Source: CAVQBJ01 sp963710725
GTDB taxonomy: Bacteria > Actinomycetota > Thermoleophilia > Solirubrobacterales > Solirubrobacteraceae
Reading direction: 5' to 3'
DNA: 64,000 nt
Assembly: GCA_963710725.1 (NCBI GenBank)
Contig: CAVQBJ010000008.1
Location: 744,001-808,000, forward strand
Position numbers and translations under genes: made by a program. Below are positions 35,083-43,496 of this stretch, piece after piece (the first letter of the stretch is position 1; each line of letters begins with the position of its first letter). The notes under the pieces were generated by a model, which made no database searches, was not told where the DNA came from, and worked only from the letters and a program-made list of their open reading frames with translations.

Positions 35083-36522
35083 TCAGAACGGAAGCTGGTC
35101 CTGCGTCGCGCGCACCGGCGCCTGCCGCGCGAAGCGCGCCTGCCCGCCCGACCGCGTCCGCGACGCCGGCGAGCGGTTATCGACCTCGGGCGTCGGTTCG
35201 CTGAACCAGTCCTCGACGTCGGCCACCGCGGCGCCGGACTCCGGGGACGACAACGACTCCGGCTCCGGCTCCGGCTCCACCGAAGACGAAGACGCCCCGA
35301 GCAGCAGCTCGTCGGCGACAGCCGCGAGGTCGCGATCGAGGTGGCCGCAGATGGCGTCGCGCAGGAGCGCGCGCAGGTGCCCGGCGATCGCCTGCACGAG
35401 GGCATCGCCGCCGGCCGAGCGCTCCGCCTCGCCGCGGATCACCGAGCGCTCGAGCTCCATCGCCCGGAGCACCCGATCGACGAGCGCCTGGCGCTCCTCG
35501 GGCAGCGCGCAGATGGCGGCAAGGCGTCCCGGGAGCATCCCGCTGGCCGGGCCCTCGGGCTCGAGCAGCCCGCGCAGTGCGAGCAGGTAGTCGGTGAGCG
35601 CGACGTGGTCGGTGGGCCGCTCGCAGCCGAGCTGGTAGCGCTCGAGCGCCCAGGCGAGCTCGTCGTCCTGGGGCGCGCGGCGCGAGACGAGGCTGCAGAA
35701 CGCGCGCAGCTCGTCCTCCTGCTCGGCGGTGACGACGAGCATCCCGTGCGGACGGCCGCCGGTCCCGAGCGCGAACGGCCGCCACGGTCCGCTGCCCACC
35801 CGCGACCAGCCGAGCGGGCCGAGCGCGAGCCGCCCGTCGCCGAACAGACGCAGCGCCTGCACGAGATCGCGCACCGCGGCCGCCGCGTCGGCGACGGCGG
35901 CGTCCGGGTCCCCGCCCTCGGCGGCGAGGACCACGAGCAGATGCGGCGTTCCGCTCGCATCGAGCGCGAGCGCCTCGTCGGGCATGCCGTCGAACGCGCC
36001 GGGCGCGGCGACGGTCAGGCCGCGCGCGAGCGCAAGCTCGTCCGACGCGAGCGTCAGGCCGTGCAGCGTGCCCACGACCGTCACCGGGTCGCCGTCGGGC
36101 CGCACCGCGATCTCGAGACGGTCGAGCGCCCCGCGCAGATGCTCGGGCCGCAGCTCGAACTCGCTCTGGCCGTCGAACACGTCGGCGAGCAGCAGCCGCA
36201 GCGCCAGGCGCGCCCGCTCGCCGGGCTCGGCCGGCGCCTGCGCGGCACCGCGCGCGAGGACATAGCGACCAAGGCCCTCGATCGCTCCGATCGCGGCGAC
36301 CGCCGGCGCGTGGCTCGCGAGCGCGCTCAGCGGCGCGGCATGGGCGCCGATGAACTGACCGGTGAGCGGGCGGTAGCAGTACAGCGGGGCGCGGTGGGCG
36401 CGCGACCCCTGCGCGACGATCTCGAACGGGACCTCTTCACCGGCCGCCGTGTGCTCGCAGAGCAGCAGCGCCGCATCCTCGACGAACGCCGTGAGCGCTG
36501 ACTCGAGTTGGCGTGAACGCAC
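35083..36522 (-). CDS. Protein of unknown function, 479 residues
   Basis: I do not recognise this protein. It is soluble and Ala/Leu/Arg-rich, without signal peptide or TM helix. The N-terminal ~300 residues read as an alpha/beta region (LGRYVLARG, VVGTLHGLTLASDEL, HLLVVLAAEGG, HGMLVVTAEQED), followed by a helical region (300-420). A low-complexity acidic linker (EPEPEPESLSSPES) leads to a conserved-looking basic tail ending QDQLPF. Codon use agrees with real coding sequence. It converges with the Get3-like pair across repeat copy 2 and precedes the HxlR gene by 69 bp. Confidence 0.6.
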   Translation of the reverse strand: MRSRQLESALTAFVEDAALLLCEHTAAGEEVPFEIVAQGSRAHRAPLYCYRPLTGQFIGAHAAPLSALASHAPAVAAIGAIEGLGRYVLARGAAQAPAEPGERARLALRLLLADVFDGQSEFELRPEHLRGALDRLEIAVRPDGDPVTVVGTLHGLTLASDELALARGLTVAAPGAFDGMPDEALALDASGTPHLLVVLAAEGGDPDAAVADAAAAVRDLVQALRLFGDGRLALGPLGWSRVGSGPWRPFALGTGGRPHGMLVVTAEQEDELRAFCSLVSRRAPQDDELAWALERYQLGCERPTDHVALTDYLLALRGLLEPEGPASGMLPGRLAAICALPEERQALVDRVLRAMELERSVIRGEAERSAGGDALVQAIAGHLRALLRDAICGHLDRDLAAVADELLLGASSSSVEPEPEPESLSSPESGAAVADVEDWFSEPTPEVDNRSPASRTRSGGQARFARQAPVRATQDQLPF

Positions 36523-36591
36523 GACTGAGCGGTTTCGCCGGCCACGGGCCCGCTCCTGCCCGCCGCACCGGCGCTTGCAGTCCGAGCCCGC

Positions 36592-36987
36592 CTACGCGAC
36601 GGCGGCGACCGTCGAAGCGCCCTCGGCCTCGGCGGCGCAGGCGTCGGCGAGCCACTCACTGCCGTACTCGCGCATGAGCGCGATGATCGGCAGCAGCGCC
36701 CGGCCCTTCTCGGTGAGCGCGTACTCGACCCGCGGGGGGACCTCGGCGTACGTGTGCCGCTCGATGATCCCCTCCTCCTCGAGCGAGCGCAGGCGCAGCG
36801 AGAGCGTGCGCGGGCTGATGCCGCTCAGCGAGCGCTCGAGCTCACAGAAGCGGGAGCGCCCCTCCGCGAGATCGCGTACGAGCAGGATCGTCCACTTGCC
36901 GCACACGATGTCGGCGGTCCGGCAGACGGGACACGTCGGATCGAGCATCTGAGCCAACACTTTACCAACTGAAGTGTCGGTGCTCAC
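36592..36987 (-). CDS. HxlR family transcriptional regulator
   Basis: Winged-helix regulator of about 131 residues. The motif order CPVCRTADIVCGKWTILLVRD in pattern, RFCELERSLSGISPRTLSLRL and YAEVPPRVEYALTEKGRALLP is that of HxlR proteins. Three Cys in the CPVC...VC segment could make it redox-sensitive, as in some relatives (inference). The GTG at 36987 gives the longest product. An ATG at 36948 (MLDPTCP) is possible and would place the dyad at 36957-36977 in the promoter instead of in the coding region. Its target is unknown. Confidence 0.85.
   Translation of the reverse strand: MSTDTSVGKVLAQMLDPTCPVCRTADIVCGKWTILLVRDLAEGRSRFCELERSLSGISPRTLSLRLRSLEEEGIIERHTYAEVPPRVEYALTEKGRALLPIIALMREYGSEWLADACAAEAEGASTVAAVA
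36957..36977. promoter_or_regulatory. Dyad near the HxlR start
   Basis: ACACTT (36957-36962) and AAGTGT (36972-36977) form an inverted repeat with a 9-bp centre in an AT-rich patch that stands out from the surroundings. If translation begins at 36948, this is the natural autoregulatory site of the HxlR protein. If it begins at 36987, the dyad is inside the first codons. Confidence 0.4.
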
Positions 36988-37009
36988 GCGGCGACCCGTC
37001 CGCGGAGCC

Positions 37010-38290
37010 CTAGGTGACGGGCAGGCGCGGACGCTGCTGCGGCGGCGGTCCCGGTGGACGCGCTCCGGGCGGCGGCGGCCCCGGACGCGGTCCCGGACGC
37101 GGCGCCGGGCGCGACGCGGGCGGGCGAGCCTCGCCGCCGGCGTCGGGGTGCACGAACTCGGGCCGCCCTGCCGCGGCCTGCTCGACGTCGGCCATCGAGG
37201 TGCGCCGGCGCCCGTCGGCGGCGACGAGCAGCTTGAAGTCGTGCGGGCTCGACGCGGTGCGCATCGCGTCATCGAGCGACACGCGCCCGGCCTTCAGATG
37301 GTTGAACAGGTGCTGGTCGAAGGTCTGCATGCCGTAGAACTCGCCCTCGGCGATGACCTCGTGCAGCTTGCCGGTCTGCGCGGGGTCGGTGATCATGTCG
37401 CGCACGCGTCCGGTCATGCGCAGGATCTCGCAGACGGCGACGCGGCCACCCTTCGCGCCGGGCACGAGGCGCTGGGAGACGACGCCCTTGATCGTGCCGG
37501 CGATCATCGCGCGCGCTTGGCTGTGCTGGTGGGGCGGGAAGAACTCGAGCAGGCGGTTGATCGACTCCGTCGCGTCGACGGTGTGCACGGTGGAGAGCAC
37601 GAGGTGACCGGTCTCGGCCGCCGACAAGGCGGTCTGCACGGTCTCGTCGTCGCGCATCTCGCCGATGAGGATGACGTCGGGGTCCTGGCGCAGCACTCGG
37701 CGCAGCGCGCGCTTGAACGAGGCGGTGTCCATCCCGACCTCGCGCTGGTTGATGACCGAGCGCTTGTCCTGGTGCACGAACTCGATCGGGTCCTCGATCG
37801 TGACGATGTGCTTGGCCATCGTCTCGTTGATGTGGTCGATGATCGCCGCGAGCGTCGTCGACTTGCCCGAGCCGGTGGTGCCCGTGAGCAGGATGATTCC
37901 GCGCTCCTCGGCCGCGAGGTCGCGAATCGCCGTCGGCAGGGCGAGCTCCTCGATCGTCGAGATCTTGTGCGGGATCGCGCGGCAGGCGAGCGAGGTCAGC
38001 CCGCGCTGGCGGAACGCGTTCACGCGGAAGCGCGCGACGCCGGGCAGCTCGAAGGAGAAGTCGACCTCGTGGTCCTCGTGGAACTCCTGAAGGCGATTCG
38101 GATCGTGCAGGAGATCGCGCAGCGCGCGCTCGGTGTCGTCGTCGGTGAGGCGCTCGACCCCCTCCTGACCCTTGAGCTCGCCATCGATGCGAAACAGCGG
38201 CGGCGCCCCCACCTTCAGATGGAGATCCGATCCGCCCCGTCGAACGAGCTCGCGCAGAGATTCCTGGACATCGAACATCCCTGGCTGCAT
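37010..38290 (-). CDS. PilT-type twitching motility/secretion ATPase
   Basis: Hexameric ATPase that retracts type IV pili. The 426 residues show the N-terminal PAS-like domain (GGSDLHLKVGAPPLFRIDGEL), Walker A GTTGSGKST, the Asp box (HIVTIEDPIEF), Walker B VILIGEMRDDET and the His box STVHTVDATESINRLL. A Pro/Arg/Gly-rich C-terminal tail of about 60 residues is an addition to the usual ~350-residue length. No pilin or pilB gene is in the window. The start could be the ATG at 38290 or at 38278 (MFDVQESL), and neither has a clear ribosome site. It is encoded 148 bp after sigA. Confidence 0.9.
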   Translation of the reverse strand: MQPGMFDVQESLRELVRRGGSDLHLKVGAPPLFRIDGELKGQEGVERLTDDDTERALRDLLHDPNRLQEFHEDHEVDFSFELPGVARFRVNAFRQRGLTSLACRAIPHKISTIEELALPTAIRDLAAEERGIILLTGTTGSGKSTTLAAIIDHINETMAKHIVTIEDPIEFVHQDKRSVINQREVGMDTASFKRALRRVLRQDPDVILIGEMRDDETVQTALSAAETGHLVLSTVHTVDATESINRLLEFFPPHQHSQARAMIAGTIKGVVSQRLVPGAKGGRVAVCEILRMTGRVRDMITDPAQTGKLHEVIAEGEFYGMQTFDQHLFNHLKAGRVSLDDAMRTASSPHDFKLLVAADGRRRTSMADVEQAAAGRPEFVHPDAGGEARPPASRPAPRPGPRPGPPPPGARPPGPPPQQRPRLPVT

Positions 38291-38438
38291 CGGCGGCGGG
38301 TCGCCCCCGCTTGAACGATCTCCGCCGGCAGTGGACACGGCCGGTCGCGCCGCCCCAACACCGCATTTCAACAGGGGAAAAGGGCCGGCCAGCGGGCCTC
38401 AACCAGCGACCGGGTGGCGCCTGCCGACGCCGCCCGGC

Positions 38439-39542
38439 TCAGGCCACGTCGCGCAGCTTCTGCGCCTCGGCGAGGCTCTGCAGCTTCTTGAGCGACTGAT
38501 TCTCGATCTGGCGGATGCGCTCGCGCGTGACGTTGAACGTGCGCCCGACCTCGTCGAGTGTGCGCGGATGCTCGCCGCCGAGCCCGTACCGCAGCTCGAG
38601 CACGCGCCGCTCGCGGTAGGAGAGGTTCTCCAGCGCCTCGCGCAGCGCCTCCTTGGTGAGGATCTCGGCCGCCCGCTCGTACGGGGACTCGGCGCGCTCG
38701 TCGGCGATGAACTGCCCGAACTCGGACTCCTCCTCGTCGCCGACCGGCTTCTCGAGCGAGACCGGAGCCTGGGCGGAGCGCTTGATCGAGTCGACCTCCT
38801 CCGGCTCGATGCCGGTGACCTCGGCGATCTCCTCGGCCGTCGGCTCGCGACCGAGCTCGGTGACGAGCTTGCGCTCCGCGCGACCGATCTTGTTGAGCTT
38901 CTCGACGACGTGGACCGGGATGCGGATCGTGCGGGCCTTGTCGGCGAGCGCGCGCGCGATCGCCTGGCGGATCCACCACGTCGCGTAGGTGGAGAACTTG
39001 AAGCCCTTGCGATAGTCGAACTTCTCGGCGGCGCGCACGAGACCGAGCGTGCCCTCCTGGATGAGATCGAGGAAGGGCAGTCCCTGGTTGCGGTAGTTCT
39101 TGGCGATCGACACCACGAGGCGCAGGTTGGACTCGACCATCTTCTGCTTGGCGTCGAGGTCGCCACGCTCGATGCGCTTGGCCAGGTCGACCTCCTCCTG
39201 GGCGGTGAGCAGGCGGACCTTGCCGATGTCCTTCAGGAACAGCTGCAGCGAGTCGGTCGTCATGTCCGGCTTGAGGTCGAGCGCGCCCTTCGCCTTACGC
39301 CGGCCCCGCTTGTCCGGCGCGCGCTCGACCTGGGAGGTCGCCGCGGTGGCCGGGTCGATGTCCTCGACGAGCTCGATCTCAGACCGCTCCAAAAAGCCGT
39401 GCAGCTCCTCGACGTCGGTCTCGTCGAGATCGAGCTCGGACGTGGCCGTGGAGATCTCCGCGTAGGTGAGCACGCCGACCTGCTGCCCCTTGGCCAGCAG
39501 GTTCTTGACCTCTTCGAGTTCCTGCAGTTCGACTACTGACAT
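38439..39542 (-). CDS. sigA: Principal RNA polymerase sigma factor
   Basis: Group 1 sigma-70 factor of 367 residues. The N-terminal region 1.1 (VKNLLAKGQQVGVLTYAEI), region 1.2 (SLQLFLKDIGKVRLLTAQEE), region 2 (GFKFSTYATWWIRQAIARAL), region 3 and region 4.2 (TLDEVGRTFNVTRERIRQIENQSL) are all present, with a short spacer and no large non-conserved region. Region 1.1 and the near-perfect core sequence indicate the housekeeping factor rather than an alternative one. The ATG at 39542 begins MSVVELQELEEVK. A good promoter lies at 39726-39756 with a ~180-nt leader. Confidence 0.95.
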   Translation of the reverse strand: MSVVELQELEEVKNLLAKGQQVGVLTYAEISTATSELDLDETDVEELHGFLERSEIELVEDIDPATAATSQVERAPDKRGRRKAKGALDLKPDMTTDSLQLFLKDIGKVRLLTAQEEVDLAKRIERGDLDAKQKMVESNLRLVVSIAKNYRNQGLPFLDLIQEGTLGLVRAAEKFDYRKGFKFSTYATWWIRQAIARALADKARTIRIPVHVVEKLNKIGRAERKLVTELGREPTAEEIAEVTGIEPEEVDSIKRSAQAPVSLEKPVGDEEESEFGQFIADERAESPYERAAEILTKEALREALENLSYRERRVLELRYGLGGEHPRTLDEVGRTFNVTRERIRQIENQSLKKLQSLAEAQKLRDVA

Positions 39543-39935
39543 CTGATTCCGTTTCCGTGGTGGGGCCAGGTCCGCGTGCGCCGCGGTTCTGCCGGCTGGC
39601 ATTACTGAGGGACGCCGGCGCGCAGCCCGCGCAAGGCTAGCGTCCGAGCGTAGGCCTCAATGCTAACGCTCCGGTCCGCATCGTCAACCCGATGCTCGTG
39701 CCGCTCCGCGAGCGCGCACACCGGACATATACACAGAACACCGAACACGCGGTCAAGGTTTCTCGGCTTCGTACGGAGCGCGCGAGCTGCAAACAGCGGC
39801 CGAAAGCGACCGGCGTCCAGCGCGGGATGCTCCGCTGCCTGCGGCCGGCGCTCGCCATCGTTGTCCTTTATCCGACATGACCGGCTCGAACGGGACGCCC
39901 GCTCTCGGCCCGAGTGCGCGATGATGTGCGCGACG
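39543..39935. other. Divergent intergenic region upstream of sigA
   Basis: 393 bp between sigA (minus) and the Lys/Ala-rich protein gene (plus). It contains one convincing minus-strand promoter (39726-39756) and an AT-richer patch around 39860-39880, which could serve the plus-strand gene. Open frames in it are Cys/Arg-rich shadows with no ribosome binding site. I see no RNA gene in it. Confidence 0.55.
39726..39756 (-). promoter_or_regulatory. Sigma-70-type promoter for sigA
   Basis: Read on the minus strand: TTGACC (39756-39751), a 17-bp spacer, then TGTATA (39733-39728), which continues as TATG. It is the best match to the -35/-10 consensus in the region. Transcription would begin near 39720, leaving a leader of about 180 nt before sigA. 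Confidence 0.6.
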
Positions 39936-40388
39936 ATGAGCGATTCGAGCGTGGACGGCGGGCGCGACGGCGCGTCCGCGGGCGACGGGACAGCCGGGGA
40001 GGTGCTGGGCAACCTCCCACGGACGCGCCCGCAGCGTCCGAGCGCGCGCCGCGTGCACCGGGACGCCGATAACGGCGACGGCGGCACCGCGGCGCGACCG
40101 ACGGCCAAGCGCGCGACCGCGCCGCGCGCCGCTCCGGCGAAGAAGGCTCGCGCGGCCACGCCGCGCAAGGCGGCTTCGACGACGGCGAAGCGCAAGTCGG
40201 CCGGCGCGAGCGACCGGTCGGGTGCCCCGCAGGGCTTCGAGGCCGAGGCGAGCGGCGGCGTGCAGCCACCGACCGCGTCCGACGTGCTCGACTCGGCGAT
40301 CGGCGCCGCCGGCGACCTCGTGCACGGGGGCCTCGATCTCGGGGAGCGGGCCGTGCGGGGCGCGCTGTCGCGACTGCTGGGCCGCTGA
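39936..40388 (+). CDS. Lys/Ala/Pro-rich histone H1-like protein
   Basis: The 150-residue product has a low-complexity basic centre (KRATAPRAAPAKKARAATP and similar; Lys, Ala, Pro, Arg) resembling histone H1 tails and mycobacterial Lsr2/HupB-type tails. The last ~35 residues (DVLDSAIGAAGDLVHGGLDL) form a predicted amphipathic helix. It has no known enzymatic motif. A nucleoid or membrane-proximal DNA-binding role is plausible from composition only. Several ATGs are clustered (39921-39936); the one before SDSSVDGG was used. It is transcribed away from sigA and towards the riboswitch region. Confidence 0.55.
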   Translation: MSDSSVDGGRDGASAGDGTAGEVLGNLPRTRPQRPSARRVHRDADNGDGGTAARPTAKRATAPRAAPAKKARAATPRKAASTTAKRKSAGASDRSGAPQGFEAEASGGVQPPTASDVLDSAIGAAGDLVHGGLDLGERAVRGALSRLLGR

Positions 40389-40433
40389 GGCCCAGGTCGA
40401 CATAACGTCGGCGCCTTCCGCGGGGTCGATCTA

Positions 40434-40439
40434 TATACT
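40434..40439 (+). promoter_or_regulatory. -10 box in front of the c-di-AMP riboswitch
   Basis: TATACT in the AT-rich CTATATACTC gives a predicted start at about 40446, right where the riboswitch fold begins. The -35 region is not recognisable. Confidence 0.45.
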
Positions 40440-40446
40440 CGCGCCC

Positions 40447-40594
40447 CTAACGCCGAGCCTCCGCACTGTACGCAGGCGGAGGGCGGGGGACCCATTGCGG
40501 CGCGCGATGCGCGCCGCGGGGGCGAATCGGTCGCTTCTCGACCGTAGCGCTGCTTGTTCTGCGCGAGCCCGTCAGCTCACCCCGTAGGCACCGG
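40447..40594 (+). promoter_or_regulatory. ydaO/yuaA-type cyclic di-AMP riboswitch
   Basis: The leader of the RlpA-like gene contains the conserved blocks of this riboswitch in order: CGCCGAG at the start, CGGGGGACCCA, GGGGGCGAATCGG, a variable stem, then GCCCGTCAGCTCACCCC and GTAGGC at the end. CCTCCGC...GCGGAGG forms the first helix. In actinobacteria the class commonly controls genes for cell-wall hydrolases and resuscitation factors, switching them off when c-di-AMP is abundant. It ends about 15 nt before the ATG, so translational or terminator-type control is possible. Recognition is from pattern memory; a covariance-model score would settle it. Confidence 0.85.
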
Positions 40595-40608
40595 AACGAG
40601 GTTCGAAG

Positions 40609-41478
40609 ATGACGTGTCGCACGCTGGTCAATCGTATGGGTGCCTGCGCGGCCGCGCTGCCCGCGGTTCTGGCCCTGGCCGCTCCGCTGCCGGCGGGCGC
40701 CGCGACGACGCCCAGCGTCACCTCGACGACCGGCGGGACGACGCCGGTGACGCCGGTGCTGCCCACGCCCACGCTCGATCCGCCGGTGCTCGTCGTCGGT
40801 GGGCCGATCACCGTACGCACGCGTCCGGCCACCTTCCTCGGGGACATCCTCAACTTCCACGGCACGACCCGCCCGTCGGCGCCCGGCGCCACGGTGCTCA
40901 TCCAGACCCCGGTCCCCGGCACGTCGACGTGGACGACGCTCGCCCAGGCGACGGTCGACCACCACGGCGCGTTCCTGGCCAGCTGGCGCACGAACGTCAC
41001 CGGTCACATCGCGGTACGCGCGATCATCGCCGACGCCTCGGCCGCGTCGCGCGGGCGCGCCGCCGCTCCCGAGGTCTCGCAGACCGGAGAGCTCGCCGTG
41101 TACACGCCGGCGGTCGCGACCTACTTCGGGCCCGGCTTCTACGGCCAGCAGACCGCCTGCGGGGAGACCATGACGCCGCAGCTGGTCGGGGTGGCCAACC
41201 GCACGCTGCCGTGCGGCAGCGAGGTCGAGGTCAACTTCGCCGGCCGGACGCTCGTCGTGCCGGTCGTCGACCGCGGGCCGTACGCGAACGGGGCCGACTG
41301 GGACCTCACCGCGGCCACCGCGGCCGCGCTCGGAATGACCGAGACCGAGACCGTCGGCACGATCGTCGCCGGTTCGCCCACCACCGCCCCCGCCAGCGCC
41401 CCCGCCACCGCGCCCACCGCCACGTCGCCGCTCGACTCCGAGTACGAGCAGACGACCGGCGGCGTCGTTCCCGGCTGA
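40609..41478 (+). CDS. Exported RlpA-like (double-psi beta-barrel) protein
   Basis: The 289-residue exported protein has a signal peptide (ACAAALPAVLALAAPLPAGAA), a Thr/Pro-rich linker, an Ig-like/beta domain (about 65-160), and an RlpA-type domain: VATYFGPGFYGQQTACGE, then VGVANRTLPCGSEVEV and VVPVVDRGPYANGADWDLT. The Asp and His/Tyr positions of lytic transglycosylase RlpA are partly conserved, so peptidoglycan cleavage or binding is plausible. A Thr/Pro/Ala-rich tail ends it. It sits behind the c-di-AMP riboswitch, which fits a cell-wall role. moeA follows 19 bp downstream. Confidence 0.85.
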   Translation: MTCRTLVNRMGACAAALPAVLALAAPLPAGAATTPSVTSTTGGTTPVTPVLPTPTLDPPVLVVGGPITVRTRPATFLGDILNFHGTTRPSAPGATVLIQTPVPGTSTWTTLAQATVDHHGAFLASWRTNVTGHIAVRAIIADASAASRGRAAAPEVSQTGELAVYTPAVATYFGPGFYGQQTACGETMTPQLVGVANRTLPCGSEVEVNFAGRTLVVPVVDRGPYANGADWDLTAATAAALGMTETETVGTIVAGSPTTAPASAPATAPTATSPLDSEYEQTTGGVVPG

Positions 41479-41497
41479 CGTCGGCGACAATCGCGCC

Positions 41498-42691
41498 GTG
41501 CCCCAGGAGCTCATCTCGGTAGCCCAGGCGCGCGCGATCGTGCAGGCCGCCGCGCTGCCGCTCGCCGACGAGGAGGTGGCGATCGCCGACGCCTACGGGC
41601 GGGCCCTGCGCGAGGACGTGCGCGCGCTCGCGGACGTGCCGCCGTTCGTCAGCAGCGCCATGGACGGGTTCGCCGTCGTGAGCGGCGGCGCGCCGCGCGA
41701 GCTGCGCGTGGTCGGCGAGTCCCGGGCCGGGGCGCCGTTCGCCGGCGCGGTCTCGCCCAGCGACGCCGTACGCATCTCCACCGGCGCGGTGCTGCCGGCC
41801 GGCGCCGACGCCGTCGTCGCGCTCGAGCGCGCCGAGGAGCCCGACGCCGGCCGCGTGCTGCTGCACGAGCAGGCCGCACCCGGCCTGAACGTGCGCGGCG
41901 CCGGCGAGGACATGCGGGCCGGCGAGACGGCGCTCGTCGCCGGCCGGCGCCTCGGGGCGGCCGAGCTCGGCGTCGCCGTGGCCGCGGGGCGCGCGACGCT
42001 GCGTTGCGCACGCCGCCCGCGCGTGGCGATCGTGGCCAGCGGCGACGAGCTGCGCCCGCCCGGCGCGCCGCTCGGTCCCGGCGAGATCCACAACTCCAAC
42101 GCGGTCACCCTGGCGGCGCTCGCCCGCCGCGCGGGCGCCGAGCCGACGTTCGGCGCCGGGGCGGCCGACGAGGTCGCGCAGATCGAGGCGGTGCTCGCCG
42201 AGGCCCTCGCCGGCGCCGACGTGCTCGTCGTCTCCGGCGGCGTCTCGGTCGGCCCCCACGATCACGTCAAGGCGGCCCTGCTGGCGCTCGGCGTCGCGGA
42301 GCGCTTCTGGGGCGTCGCGCTGCGCCCGGGCAAGCCGACGTGGTTCGGGACGCGCGATCGCACGCTCGTCTTCGGGCTGCCCGGGAACCCCGTGTCGGCG
42401 ATGGTGACCTTCCTGCTCTTCGCCTCCCCTGCGCTCTCGCTGCTGCAGGGAGTCCCGCCCCAGGACCGCCACCGCGTCGCCACGCTCGGCGAGTCCCACA
42501 CCGGACAGCCCGACCGCGACGAGGCGGTGCGGGTCGCCCTCGTCGAGGGCGACGACGGGCTGCGCGCCGTGCCCACGGGACCGCAGGGGTCGCATCAGCT
42601 CACCTCGATGCTCGGCGCCGACGCCCTGCTGATCGTGCCGGCCGGGCGCACGGCGAGCGCCGGTGACCGCGTCCGCGTGGAGCCGATCTGA
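41498..42691 (+). CDS. moeA: Molybdopterin molybdenumtransferase
   Basis: Inserts molybdate into adenylylated molybdopterin. The 397 residues show VSSAMDGFAV, RISTGAVLPAGADAVV, IVASGDEL, IHNSNA, VVSGGVSVGPHDH and FGLPGNPVSAM, the whole MoeA signature set. It starts at a GTG 20 bp after the RlpA gene. No other molybdenum cofactor gene is in this window, so the pathway must be completed elsewhere. Confidence 0.95.
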   Translation: MPQELISVAQARAIVQAAALPLADEEVAIADAYGRALREDVRALADVPPFVSSAMDGFAVVSGGAPRELRVVGESRAGAPFAGAVSPSDAVRISTGAVLPAGADAVVALERAEEPDAGRVLLHEQAAPGLNVRGAGEDMRAGETALVAGRRLGAAELGVAVAAGRATLRCARRPRVAIVASGDELRPPGAPLGPGEIHNSNAVTLAALARRAGAEPTFGAGAADEVAQIEAVLAEALAGADVLVVSGGVSVGPHDHVKAALLALGVAERFWGVALRPGKPTWFGTRDRTLVFGLPGNPVSAMVTFLLFASPALSLLQGVPPQDRHRVATLGESHTGQPDRDEAVRVALVEGDDGLRAVPTGPQGSHQLTSMLGADALLIVPAGRTASAGDRVRVEPI

Positions 42692-42728
42692 CCGACGCAT
42701 CGTTGCGCTTCACTAGCCTTGTTGCCGC

Positions 42729-43496
42729 ATGATCCCGGTCGTCATCGCCGCCCTCCTGGCCGCGGCGCTCGGTGCGCTCGCCGCCCTCTTCCGCGCCACG
42801 CGACGTCCGTGGCGCGGCTCGGCGGTCGCCGAGGTCGACATCTGCGATCCCGCCGACTCGACGACGACCGACGCGTCGGGCGCGGTGCGCTCGGTGCAGG
42901 CGGCCGACCTCTTCCTCCCGGCCGAGGCGGTGACCGAGATCTGGTCGCCGACGCACCTGGAGCGTCTCGCTCGCACGTACTGGCGCTTCCTCAGCCGCGT
43001 GACCCTCGGGCTCATCCGCGTCGTGTACTCCGACGACGAGCGCTACATCGTGCTCCTGCACCGGCGGCTGCGCCTGCTCACGTTCGCGTCGCCGGAGTAC
43101 GAGATGGACGAGCGCCGCGGCGTCGTACGCTGGCGCATCGAGCGCGGCCTGCTCGTCGCCCGCCGCGGGCGCGGCGCGAGCGGCTACCTGCAGATCGACG
43201 TGCAGCGCGACGTGCCGAGCTCCGCGCCTCGCGCCCGGCTGCACGTCGAGGTCGAGGTGGCCAACTTCTACCCGGCGATCGCCGCCGGATTCGGCCGCTG
43301 GATCTACCAGCAGACGCAGTCGCGCATCCACGTGATCGTCACCCACGCGTTCCTGCGCTCGCTGGCGCGCCTCGACCTCGAGGAGTCGCGCGTCGGCCGC
43401 TACGCGCCGGCCGTCGGCGACGTCGGCGACGTGCCCAACCCCCCGCCGCCCGGGGAGCCCTCGACGCCTGACCGCGAGATCGCCGCCCGGGGGTGA
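42729..43496 (+). CDS. Membrane-anchored protein of unknown function
   Basis: The 255-residue protein has one N-terminal TM helix (VIAALLAAALGALAAL), then a soluble region with many Arg and aromatic residues (YWRFLSRVTLGLIRVVY, LQIDVQRDVPSSAP, then VANFYPAIAAGFGRWIYQQTQ). I recognise no family. The C-terminal ~30 residues are low-complexity (PPPPGEPSTP) and overlap the 3' end of the convergent AbiEi-DUF559 gene by 97 bp. It sits 37 bp downstream of moeA and may be in its operon. Confidence 0.6.
   Translation: MIPVVIAALLAAALGALAALFRATRRPWRGSAVAEVDICDPADSTTTDASGAVRSVQAADLFLPAEAVTEIWSPTHLERLARTYWRFLSRVTLGLIRVVYSDDERYIVLLHRRLRLLTFASPEYEMDERRGVVRWRIERGLLVARRGRGASGYLQIDVQRDVPSSAPRARLHVEVEVANFYPAIAAGFGRWIYQQTQSRIHVIVTHAFLRSLARLDLEESRVGRYAPAVGDVGDVPNPPPPGEPSTPDREIAARG

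Noticed and set aside
39543..39935. tRNA or other RNA gene in the sigA upstream region
   Set aside because: No cloverleaf-compatible set of stems and no TTCGA-type T-loop motif in suitable spacing was seen.
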